DNA of 64,000 nt from Roseiarcus sp963761435 (GTDB lineage: Bacteria > Pseudomonadota > Alphaproteobacteria > Rhizobiales > Beijerinckiaceae). The notes under the pieces were generated by a model. That model did not search any database, was not told where the DNA came from, and worked only from the letters and a program-made list of their open reading frames with translations. The position numbers and the translations under genes were made by a program. Shown here in pieces: positions 46,020 through 53,428 of this stretch (positions are counted from its first letter, which is position 1; the number at the start of each line of letters is the position of its first letter). The DNA lies in NCBI GenBank assembly GCA_963761435.1, contig CAVXHJ010000010.1, forward strand, positions 372,001 through 436,000, in the 5' to 3' direction.

Positions 46020-46247
46020 GACGAATCCTCCAGATTTGCTGGTTTGCAGGTTCGCGGTCGCCGCAGCGGCGAAACCCTGCGCAAGAGCTTACGTGCGCCG
46101 CGTGAGATCACGCAAGGGCAAGATATGGGGAGGCGCGCCGATGGCTCTCTACACTCCCATTCCGGAGGAAGGACGCGTCGCGCGCCTGGCTCGGCGCGGG
46201 CCGCGCCTGTAGGTTGACCAGGGCCGCGGCAGGAGTTGCCTGAAAAC

Positions 46248-46946
46248 ATGATCGCCTTCAAAACCATCCGCGCCCGGGCCGAGAAGCGCAAAGGCGGCGC
46301 CGCGGCGCTCGCCAGGCTCATGCCCGAGAAGCCCGACCCCGACGCGCTGCGCAAGCTCCGCGACGACCGCGTTCTCGCGGAAATGACCAGGCGCGTGTTC
46401 TCGGCCGGCTTCGCCTGGAGCGTGATCGAATTGAAGTGGCCCGGCTTCGAGGCGGCTTTTCTCGGCTTCGAGCCGTCCCGGCTCACGTTCCAGCCCGACG
46501 ACTTCTGGGACGGGCTCGTCAAAGACGCCCGGATCGTGCGCAACGGAGCGAAGATCGGCTCCGTGCGCAAGAATGCGCGCTTCGTCGAGGAGGCGGCCAA
46601 GGAGCATGGCGGCTTCGGCAGGTTCCTCGCCTCCTGGCCGTCCGCCGACGAGGTGGGCCTGCTCGAACTCCTGTCCAAGCGCGGCGACCGGCTGGGCGGC
46701 AATACCGGCCAGATGCTGCTCAGGTTTCTCGGCTGGGACGGCTTCGTGACGTCGAGGGACGTTGTCGCCTGCCTGCGCGACGCCGGGCTCGATATTGCGG
46801 AATCCCCGACGTCGAAGCGCGACCTCAAGCTGGTTCAGGATCAGTTCAACGCCTGGGCGAAGGAGACCGGCCTCTCCTATGCGCATCTCTCACGCATCTG
46901 CGGTTATTCGATCGGCGAAAACCATTCGCGCGAAGTTTTCGGATAG
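46248..46946 (+). CDS. DNA-3-methyladenine glycosylase I (Tag) family protein
   Basis: A 232-residue HhH-GPD-type glycosylase. 'EMTRRVFSAGFAWSVIELKW', 'FWDGLVKDARIVRNGAKIGS' and 'VRKNARFVEEAAKEHGGFG' match the Tag family, and 'TSRDVVACLRDAGLDIAESP' follows. Tag removes 3-methyladenine from alkylated DNA. The zinc-binding Cys and His of E. coli Tag are not visible, so this is a divergent branch. AGGAG lies 12 bases before the ATG at 46248; a TTG four codons upstream is the alternative. Confidence 0.75.
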   Translation: MIAFKTIRARAEKRKGGAAALARLMPEKPDPDALRKLRDDRVLAEMTRRVFSAGFAWSVIELKWPGFEAAFLGFEPSRLTFQPDDFWDGLVKDARIVRNGAKIGSVRKNARFVEEAAKEHGGFGRFLASWPSADEVGLLELLSKRGDRLGGNTGQMLLRFLGWDGFVTSRDVVACLRDAGLDIAESPTSKRDLKLVQDQFNAWAKETGLSYAHLSRICGYSIGENHSREVFG

Positions 46947-47080
46947 CGCCGCGCCCGGCCGCCGATCCTGACGCGGCCCGCGTCTGTGACGCGGATCACA
47001 GCGCGCGGCGAAGAATTATTCTAACTCACGGGAATGAAACGCTCGCGTGACGTTCGCGGCGTTCGAAATGGGGGTTCCCG

Positions 47081-47320
47081 GTGAATAGTCTCAAAGACCG
47101 ATCCTCGACCCACAAAGACCAGTGGACTGGCATTGCCCCTCGCGTTCGCAAGCGCGCCGGCCGCGCGAGCAATTTCACGGCCAACGTCGGCCTCATGGTC
47201 GCGCACTATTCCGCGGAGGAGCGGGAGGAGATCGCCGAGCTTCTGCGCCTTCTCACCGCGAAACCCGAGCTTCGGCGCCCTCTCGAGGCTCGGCCGGCCA
47301 GTCCGCCGACCCGTCAGTGA
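47081..47320 (+). CDS. Small hypothetical protein
   Basis: A 79-residue basic protein starting at a GTG. The middle 'FTANVGLMVAHYSAEEREEI' and 'LLRLLTAKPELRRPL' looks helical. The ends are Ser/Lys- and Pro-rich. No family recognised; the converging cold-shock gene ends 10 bases away. Confidence 0.45.
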   Translation: MNSLKDRSSTHKDQWTGIAPRVRKRAGRASNFTANVGLMVAHYSAEEREEIAELLRLLTAKPELRRPLEARPASPPTRQ

Positions 47321-47329
47321 CACCCCTCG

Positions 47330-47662
47330 TCATATGCGGCGGGGCCCGGCGAGGCGGGAGCCTTTCAGCCCGGCCAGAAACCCGGCGAATGGGGCGGCGG
47401 CTGGCGCGCGGCTAGCCGCGGCGCGCGGGATGCGCGCATGCCCTGACTTGCCGGGTTGAGCGCTCAAATTTTCGGCCCGCACCTCGCCCGTGCGGTCATC
47501 GACGACGATCTCGAAATTGATCTTCTGCCCCTCTTTCAGGTCCATCATTCCGGCGCGCTCGACCGCGCTGATATGGACGTAAACGTCGAATCCGCCGTCA
47601 GTGGGCTTCAGGAAACCATAGCCCTTTCGCGCGTTGAACCATTTCAAGGTCCCCGTCTTCAT
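47330..47662 (-). CDS. Cold-shock domain protein with C-terminal extension
   Basis: A 110-residue protein. Residues 1-68 are a cold-shock OB fold with the RNA-binding motifs RNP1 ('KGYGFLKP') and RNP2 ('VYVHISAVE') and the usual start 'MKTGTLKWFNARK'. The Ala/Gly/Arg-rich tail of about 40 residues is an addition to the normal 67-70-residue CspA. It would bind single-stranded RNA and prevent secondary structure. The ATG at 47662 has GGGAGG ahead; the long leader to the promoter suggests a 5' UTR. Confidence 0.88.
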   Translation of the reverse strand: MKTGTLKWFNARKGYGFLKPTDGGFDVYVHISAVERAGMMDLKEGQKINFEIVVDDRTGEVRAENLSAQPGKSGHARIPRAAASRAPAAAPFAGFLAGLKGSRLAGPRRI

Positions 47663-47704
47663 TGCCGCCTCCCGCAACGGCCGAAAACCACGGCCAAGTT
47701 GAAG

Positions 47705-47734
47705 AAATAACTTTTGCTCCGCTCAAATCGTCAA
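47705..47734 (-). promoter_or_regulatory. Possible promoter of the cold-shock gene
   Basis: On the minus strand TTGACG (734-729) and TTATTT (710-705) are 18 bases apart, about 40 bases upstream of the ATG at 47662. The region is AT-rich relative to its surroundings. Confidence 0.4.
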
Positions 47735-48056
47735 ACACAAGATGCAAAGGGTTAACAGGACGAATTGAAGGTCTCGCCGAGACGCAGGCTATTCTAGTTT
47801 CGGCGCCTATGCGAGAGAAATATTGACTGCCTGCATTATAAAACCCATGTACACTTGGGATCATTACGCGAACAAGCGTCTGGACGATGTCAATTACTGT
47901 GCATGGCAGGCCCGACAGCGGAGCGCTCTTCGGGCGCTTCAGCCACCCCGCGTCAGCGCCGAATCGAATCGCTGGGAGGGGCCAGAGGAGTTAATGCGAA
48001 TTTAACGGAATAGGCGCAAAGTCCATTGAAAGCCTTAACCTTTCCCGGAGGGTCAT

Positions 48057-48674
48057 GTGCGTGATTTTCGGGACAACACCCGGCCGTTTTCGGCCCCCGC
48101 TCGGCCGGAGCAGGATCTGCCGCGGATGGAATCGAGGATCGCCGACGCCGCCCCCAGGGCCGCGTCGAGGAAGAGAGAGACGCCGTCCGCCGCGGGCTTC
48201 TCCCGCTACGCTCCCTATGGCGCCCTGATGGCCTGGATCATCGCCGTCGCCTATATGGCGGGGCCGCATTTTGAGCACCCGGTCAGGACGATTGTCCAGC
48301 AGGCCGGCGCACAAGGGGCCGAGAGGGCCCGCGCCGCCGAGGATCCTCGCCTCGATCCTGTGCGCACAGCGGCCATTCCCGAGCCGTCCCGCAAGGTCGA
48401 GCGCTCTCCGGTCAAGTCGCCCGCGAAGGCCTCCAAACCAGGCGGGCGGATCGATCGCATTGGACTTAAGATCGCGACCCTGCTCGCCGATGCTCCAGCC
48501 GACGGCTCGGGCGCCGCCGCTCGGGTCGCCCCAAAACCGGAGCCAAGCGCGCGCCACGACGCCTTCGATCCCTTCCCGAATTTGAGCGACCGCAACGCGC
48601 CCGTGCCCCCTATGCCCATTGGGCCGACGGCGACCGCGAGCAACGCGACCCTGCCCGGCCACGGCGGCCTCTAA
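48057..48674 (+). CDS. Single-pass membrane protein with long Pro/Ala-rich tail
   Basis: A 205-residue protein. A basic N-terminal region of about 50 residues leads to one hydrophobic helix ('APYGALMAWIIAVAYMAG'); the rest is low-complexity, rich in Pro, Ala, Lys and Arg. The GTG at 48057 follows GGAGGG. The tail would face the periplasm. No family recognised. Confidence 0.6.
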   Translation: MRDFRDNTRPFSAPARPEQDLPRMESRIADAAPRAASRKRETPSAAGFSRYAPYGALMAWIIAVAYMAGPHFEHPVRTIVQQAGAQGAERARAAEDPRLDPVRTAAIPEPSRKVERSPVKSPAKASKPGGRIDRIGLKIATLLADAPADGSGAAARVAPKPEPSARHDAFDPFPNLSDRNAPVPPMPIGPTATASNATLPGHGGL

Positions 48675-48691
48675 AAGAGGCGCTCAGCGCG

Positions 48692-48946
48692 TCAAATATC
48701 CTCCAGCCTCAACTCCCGGCGATCCAATACCGCGAGGCAGGCGAGGAAAAATGACGCGGCAAAGGCGCCGCGCGCGAGCTTTCCGGTTATCGACGTCTCC
48801 GTTTCCTCCAGTCCGTGACTATTGAGCCGGCGCGCCAGTTCCTTGTAGCCTACATTCGCCCGCTTCAACTCAGCCTTGAGGAAGCGGCTCGCCCTGGCGC
48901 CCCATTCTTTCTCCGTTACAGTTGCTCTCATACTTATGCTCCGCAT
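48692..48946 (-). CDS. DUF6471-family small protein
   Basis: An 84-residue protein with 'EKEWGARASRFLKAELKRAN' and 'GYKELARRLNSHGLEETETS' then 'ITGKLARGAFAASFFLACLA', the layout of DUF6471. The arrangement resembles a Cro/C1-type helix-turn-helix and may bind DNA. It converges with the membrane protein at 48057-48674. Confidence 0.75.
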   Translation of the reverse strand: MRSISMRATVTEKEWGARASRFLKAELKRANVGYKELARRLNSHGLEETETSITGKLARGAFAASFFLACLAVLDRRELRLEDI

Positions 48947-49292
48947 CCTGTTTTCGCTGCCGGTGTCGATCGTTTTCTTTCTCGACGGAGCAGGTTCGAA
49001 CTCCCGCGCCTTGCCACAGAATCCTGTTGCAATCGGCGGATTGAGCGCGCCTTGCTCTCTCCGCTACGCTAGTAACCTCGGCCTCGCGCGGGTGTTCCGT
49101 CGGCCGAGAGGGGGGCTTCGCCGGCGTTCGTTTCGCACGCCTGCGATGGGCGCGTCCCGCGACCGCCCGCATGAAACGCATCCGACGGGGCCACGGCGGG
49201 GTCACAATCTGGAGCCAAACTTGGGAAAACGATGGCGCCGGGAGCCCAGCGCGCGCTTGTTGAGACCGGGGCTCAGGCTTTAAGGCAGATCA
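48947..49292. other. Intergenic region, no gene seen
   Basis: Several overlapping frames are open here but none has the character of a protein. It separates the divergent DUF6471 and DUF2939 genes, so both promoters should lie in it. I could not place them with confidence. Confidence 0.4.
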
Positions 49293-49904
49293 ATGCGAAA
49301 AATTATCGGCGCCGCCATCGTGCTTGTCGTCCTTGTCGCGGCCTACTGGAGTTGGGCGCTCGTCGGCGCGGCGCAGCTTGCGTCGGCCGCATCGCGCGGA
49401 GACGCGGAGGCGGTGATCGAGCGCGTCGATCTGCAGGCGCTGACGCATTCGCTCAGCGGGCAGATCGCGCAGGCCTATGTCGATCAAAATCCGCAGCTTC
49501 AGAAACTGCTGGCGCTGAAGCAGGGGTTTGCCGGAGGCGTCGGCTTGAACGCCAGCGCAGCCGAGATGCTGCTGCGCGCTGTGTTGACGCCGGAGAATAT
49601 CGCCGCGTTCCTGAACAAGGGACGCGTCGGCGGCGCGGGCGCCGGGACGCTCTGGCGCATGCCGGCGCTGGGCGAGGCGTTTCAGGGAGGTCCGTGGCAG
49701 GCGGTGATGAACTCCCATTTCGACGGACCGGCGAGCTTCGTCGTCGGGCTCGATAGCCCGGACGGGCGCTATGGCGTCCACCTGCATCTCTCAGGAGCGA
49801 CATGGCGGCTATCGGGCGTCGATATCCCCAACGCCGTCACCGCCCGGGTGGCGCGCGAGATCGCGCAGAGAATCAGCGGCTCGATCGAGCATACCGGCGG
49901 CTGA
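49293..49904 (+). CDS. DUF2939-family membrane-anchored protein
   Basis: A 203-residue protein with an N-terminal membrane anchor ('IIGAAIVLVVLVAAYWSWAL'), then the DUF2939 pattern 'LASAASRGDAEAVIERVDLQ', 'AEMLLRAVLTPENIAAFLNK' and 'LSGATWRLSGVDIP'. The main part would be periplasmic. Family function unknown. Confidence 0.82.
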   Translation: MRKIIGAAIVLVVLVAAYWSWALVGAAQLASAASRGDAEAVIERVDLQALTHSLSGQIAQAYVDQNPQLQKLLALKQGFAGGVGLNASAAEMLLRAVLTPENIAAFLNKGRVGGAGAGTLWRMPALGEAFQGGPWQAVMNSHFDGPASFVVGLDSPDGRYGVHLHLSGATWRLSGVDIPNAVTARVAREIAQRISGSIEHTGG

Positions 49905-50049
49905 TCGCCGGTAAATCCTGACCTCGCATCCGCTCAGAGCGATTTGCGCGTCGCGGGCGCCGTTTTCGGCCGCCGGGCAAATGGCGAACCCCGCCATCAT
50001 CATGTAATGGTCGCGTGACCCGTCCAGGCGCCGAGCGTTGCGAACACGA

Positions 50050-51327
50050 ATGGCCGACTCTCCCCGTCCGCGTACGAGCATCTCTCGCGCCTCTATCGCC
50101 GTCGCGGCGTTCTCCACTGTTCTGGAATGGTACGACTTTACCCTCTACCTCTACTTCGCGACCGTGCTTTCGCGGGTGTTTTTCGGCGCGGGCGAAATCG
50201 CGCTGACGGCGACTCTGGCCTCGTTCGCGATCGCCTACCTGTTGCGCCCGCTCGGCGGCTTCGTCTTTGGTCATATCGGCGATCGCTTCGGCCGCCGCCG
50301 GACGATGCTCCTCTCCGTAGCGCTCATGACCATGACGATGCTCGGGACGGCTTTGCTGCCGACCCACGCGCAGGCAGGCGCCGCGGCTGGCTGGCTTCTT
50401 TTTCTCCTGCGCTGCCTTATGGGGTTTTCGGTCGGAGGCGAGTACATCGCGATCGTCGCCTACCTGCTTGAAGGCGCGCCTCCCAACAGGCGCGGCTTGA
50501 TCACATCGATGGCCTCCGCGTTCAGCGAGGTCGGCGGGCTCCTCGCGGTCGGCGTCTGTTTGCTGGCCGTCAATTCGATGAGCGCGGCAAATCTAAACTC
50601 GTGGGGATGGCGTATCCCCTTTTTCGTCGGCGCGGTTCTGGCGGCAAGCGTGTGGATCGCCCGTACGACGATGCAAGAATCGCCGGACTTCGAACGGCAG
50701 AAGGCGAGCGGAACGGCGCCCGCTCGCCCGCTGCTTTACGCGCTCACGAACCATCGCGCCGGCATCCTGCGGTCGTTCGCCATCTCCGCCCTGGGATCGA
50801 TCACCTATTATGTCGGGATCACCTATGTTCCCACATTCCTGATCTCCGCCGGAAAGATGAGCGAGAGCGAGTCGCTTCGGCTGTCTACGACCGCGGCGGT
50901 CGCCGTCATTCTTGTCACGCCCTTTGCCGGAGCATTGTCCGACCGGCTTGGCCGGAAACCCGTCCTGATCTTTCTCAGCCTATGCAGCGCGATCCTGCCG
51001 ATCGCGCTATTTTCTCTCATGGACAGGGGCTCGCCTTCATACGCCCTCTTCGGGGGCGTCATTCTCGCCTGTGTCGCTGGCGCGGTCAGCGCAGTCGGCG
51101 CGATAACGACCGCCGAGCAATTTCCGGGAGAAGGCCGCATCAGCGGCTTGGCCCTGGGCGCGACCACCGCGACCGCCATATTCGGCGGCCTCACCCCCTA
51201 TGTCGCCCAGGTTCTTACCGAACGAACCGGCTGGGCATTGGTCCCCGGCGCGATGATCGCCGTGGTGGCCGTCTGCGTCCTTCCGATATTGTTTGCTCTG
51301 CCGGAGACGGCGCCCTCGAAATCATGA
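50050..51327 (+). CDS. MFS transporter of the metabolite:H+ symporter (ProP-like) type
   Basis: A 425-residue carrier of twelve helices. It has 'STVLEWYDFTLYLYFATVLS', the start typical of the MHS branch (ProP, KgtP, ShiA), the MFS motif A 'GHIGDRFGRRRTMLLSVALM', 'GGEYIAIVAYLLEGAPPNRR' and its second copy 'ALSDRLGRKPVLIF'. MHS carriers import organic acids, betaine or proline with protons. It converges on the aqpS-like gene; a link to arsenic is not supported. Confidence 0.85.
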   Translation: MADSPRPRTSISRASIAVAAFSTVLEWYDFTLYLYFATVLSRVFFGAGEIALTATLASFAIAYLLRPLGGFVFGHIGDRFGRRRTMLLSVALMTMTMLGTALLPTHAQAGAAAGWLLFLLRCLMGFSVGGEYIAIVAYLLEGAPPNRRGLITSMASAFSEVGGLLAVGVCLLAVNSMSAANLNSWGWRIPFFVGAVLAASVWIARTTMQESPDFERQKASGTAPARPLLYALTNHRAGILRSFAISALGSITYYVGITYVPTFLISAGKMSESESLRLSTTAAVAVILVTPFAGALSDRLGRKPVLIFLSLCSAILPIALFSLMDRGSPSYALFGGVILACVAGAVSAVGAITTAEQFPGEGRISGLALGATTATAIFGGLTPYVAQVLTERTGWALVPGAMIAVVAVCVLPILFALPETAPSKS

Positions 51328-51381
51328 TGCTCAGAACCAGGTTGGAATTCTACGCGCCGCATGGGCCGCCCGCCGCGGCGC

Positions 51382-52089
51382 TCAAGATCGATGGCGCGCT
51401 CGTCGTTCGCGAAGGCCGGCGGAGGCATCGCAATCCTCGCGCAGCAGCCAGCCCATCAGCGCCAGCGCGCAAACCGCGCCAAGCAATTCGGCGAGGATGA
51501 ATCCTGGCAGATCGACCGGCCGGATGCCGGAAAAGGTGTTGGTAAGAGACCGCGCAATCGCCACCGCCGGATTGGCGAACGAAGTGGAGGCGGTGAACCA
51601 GTAGGCGGCGGTGATGTAGAGCCCGACGAGCCAGGGCGCGGCCGATCGCTCGAACCGGGCGCCGGCCAGGATCGTGGCGATGAGACCGAAGGTCGCGACC
51701 CATTCCGCGAACCATTGCGCGCCGCCGGTGCGCGCCTTCTCGGAAAGCGCGATGAGCGGCAACGCGAACATGACATGGGCGACGATCGCGCCAAGGACGC
51801 CGCCCGCCACTTGTGCAAGCACATAGAACGCGGCGTCGAGGGGCGGGAGATCGTGCTTGAGCGCGAACACCAGCGAAACCGCCGGGTTGAAATGCGCCCC
51901 GGAAACCGGACCGAAAATCGCGATGAGCACGACCAGCATGGCCCCGGTCGGCAGGGTGTTGCCGAGCAGCTGAATTCCGGCGTCGCGACTCAAGCTTGAG
52001 GCCATGATGCCGGAACCGACAACGGTTGCGACCAGGAGCGCCGCGCCGAGGGCCTCCGCCGTCAGCCGGCGGCGAAGATCGAAGGCCAC
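51382..52089 (-). CDS. Aquaglyceroporin of the ars operon (AqpS-like)
   Basis: A 235-residue major intrinsic protein with six helices and the two NPA half-helices, 'GAHFNPAVSLVFA' and 'SFANPAVAIARS'. After the second NPA the usual selectivity-filter Arg is Val, which widens the pore. Third in the arsR-arsC-aquaporin operon. In Sinorhizobium meliloti AqpS replaces the arsenite pump: arsenate is reduced inside and arsenite leaves through the channel. The same role is inferred here. Confidence 0.87.
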   Translation of the reverse strand: MAFDLRRRLTAEALGAALLVATVVGSGIMASSLSRDAGIQLLGNTLPTGAMLVVLIAIFGPVSGAHFNPAVSLVFALKHDLPPLDAAFYVLAQVAGGVLGAIVAHVMFALPLIALSEKARTGGAQWFAEWVATFGLIATILAGARFERSAAPWLVGLYITAAYWFTASTSFANPAVAIARSLTNTFSGIRPVDLPGFILAELLGAVCALALMGWLLREDCDASAGLRERRARHRS

Positions 52090-52092
52090 CGT

Positions 52093-52620
52093 TCAAGAGG
52101 CCTTCTTGGGGCCGAAAGACGCGCCTTCCATTCGACCGATCTCGCGCAGCTTCATCTGAAGCGCCATGGCGCTGATGCTTCGCATCGGCAATGCCGTGAA
52201 CACCGTGATGCGGTTGCGCAGAGACTTGAACGCGGTCACGAAGGCGGCTTCCTTCTGAATGTCCGCGCCCTCGACCGCCGCCGGATCTTCGATGCCCCAA
52301 TGCGCGGTCATCGGCTGGCCCAGCCACACTGGACACGCCTCGCCCGCCGCGCTGTCACAGACGGTGAAGACGAAATCGAGCCGGGGCGCGCCAGGCTTGG
52401 TGAACTCATCCCACGGCTTCGAGCGATAGCCGTCGCTCGGGCACCCGAACAACTCCAGCACCTTGATCGCCAGGGGGTTCACCGCGCCCTTGGGGTGGCT
52501 CCCGGCGGAGAAAGCGTTGAACCGCCCAGCGCCCTCCTTGCGCAAAATCCCTTCGGCCATGATCGACCGGGCCGAGTTGCCGGTGCAAAGGAACAGCACG
52601 TTGAACGCTCCGTCAGACAT
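52093..52620 (-). CDS. arsC: Arsenate reductase (low-molecular-weight phosphatase type)
   Basis: A 175-residue protein. The P-loop 'LFLCTGNSARSIMAEG' holds the nucleophile Cys12, and 'TVCDSAAGEACPVWL' holds Cys88 and Cys96, the pair used to relay the disulfide. It reduces arsenate to arsenite with thioredoxin or glutaredoxin. An extra C-terminal stretch of about 35 residues ('NRITVFTALPMRSISAMALQ') is common in the rhizobial form. Its ATG lies inside the end of arsR (8-base overlap); it ends four bases before the channel gene. Confidence 0.9.
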   Translation of the reverse strand: MSDGAFNVLFLCTGNSARSIMAEGILRKEGAGRFNAFSAGSHPKGAVNPLAIKVLELFGCPSDGYRSKPWDEFTKPGAPRLDFVFTVCDSAAGEACPVWLGQPMTAHWGIEDPAAVEGADIQKEAAFVTAFKSLRNRITVFTALPMRSISAMALQMKLREIGRMEGASFGPKKAS

Positions 52621-52975
52621 CGGCGGCCTCCCTGGTCGATTTCGTTTTGGCCGGGGCGTCGCAAGCGGACGCGCCGCCGCACAGCTCAGGGCGACCTTGG
52701 CAGCAATCGCGCATGATGAAGTCGATGAGGGCCCGCATGCCGGCATAGTCGGTTGCGTAGATGATCCGCCGCTGCTGGCGCCTCGCCCCGATCAGGCCCG
52801 CGCGTTCAAGTTCCTTCAGGTGGAAGGAGAGCGTAGGCGGGGGAACCGATAGGCGTGAAGCGACCTCGCCCGCGGGCATGCCATCCGGTCCCTGCTGCAC
52901 CAGAAGGCGGAAAATCGCCAGCCTCGTCTCATGGGCGATAGCCGAGAGGCAGGCCAGGGCTTGCTTTTCTTCCAT
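52613..52975 (-). CDS. arsR: ArsR-family arsenite-responsive repressor
   Basis: A 120-residue winged-helix repressor: 'ALACLSAIAHETRLAIFRLL', 'MPAGEVASRLSVPPPTLSFH' and 'LKELERAGLIGARRQQRRII'. The recognition helix lacks the CxC of E. coli ArsR; instead cysteines are at the C-terminus ('DCCQGRPELCGG'), as in ArsR proteins that sense As(III) there. It would repress its own operon until arsenite binds. Confidence 0.9.
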   Translation of the reverse strand: MEEKQALACLSAIAHETRLAIFRLLVQQGPDGMPAGEVASRLSVPPPTLSFHLKELERAGLIGARRQQRRIIYATDYAGMRALIDFIMRDCCQGRPELCGGASACDAPAKTKSTREAADV

Positions 52976-52981
52976 AGTTCA

Positions 52982-53010
52982 ACAATAATAGAAGTCTCGA
53001 ACCAACGCAA
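52982..53010 (-). promoter_or_regulatory. Probable promoter and operator of the ars operon
   Basis: On the minus strand TTGCGT (53010-53005), 17 bases, then TATTGT (52987-52982), 7 bases from the arsR ATG. An imperfect inverted repeat GTTC...GAAC spans this stretch, a plausible ArsR site. The very short distance to the start codon would make the leader almost leaderless. Confidence 0.45.
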
Positions 53011-53263
53011 GCGGGCGAGCGGCGACGGCCATGCGCGGGAAGCGACGCGGTTCGGACACCGACCGCGTCGGCTCAAATCCCGGCTGTGCACGCGCCGACA
53101 GTTTTTTCGACAATTTCTTTCTGATCGCCAGAAGTCGCGCTATACTCCCGTCTTCGGCGGCCAGACCGCGGCGCGCGGCGGGAGGCCATCATGAGGGCGA
53201 AACGATTAACGGACAGGCGGCGGGCTTTGGCTGCCGCGGCGGGCCGGGAGCAAGAAGAAAAAG

Positions 53264-53400
53264 GCGCCCGGGGGGTCGGCACAAGTTATTGAAAAGGCTC
53301 ATTTCGGCGAAGAGAATCCAAGAAAATCAAAGCCTTTTCCTTTGATGGATTTTGCTGGGCCTTGGCTCGATTTTGCTGGATTTGGCTAAATTTGGATCCG
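53264..53400 (-). repeat. Dispersed 3'-flank element, copy A (after recJ)
   Basis: Lies 28 bases beyond the recJ stop and is oriented with recJ. Positions 53293-53345 are identical over 53 bases to copy B at 62111-62163 (inverted in the window), and the flanks are about 80-85% alike. In the gene's sense it has repeated CCAAATC/GCCAAG words, a perfect hairpin TCAAAG-GAAAAGG-CTTTGA followed by TTTTCTT, then a conserved tail ending near CCGGGCGC. No open frame is shared. The remainder of 52976-53428 holds no gene. Confidence 0.85.
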
Positions 53401-53428
53401 GCTTGGATTGCACAGACTTAGCGCGTAT

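Noticed and set aside
47823..48005. A 60-codon plus-strand frame ('MTACIIKPMYTWDHYANKRL')
   Set aside because: It uses a TTG start with no convincing ribosome site and I see no family. It could be real but cannot be supported.
50050..51327. The MFS carrier as an ArsJ-type or other arsenic exporter
   Set aside because: It is on the opposite strand to the ars operon, begins with the 'LEWYDF' pattern of metabolite:H+ symporters, and no GAPDH gene that accompanies arsJ is present.
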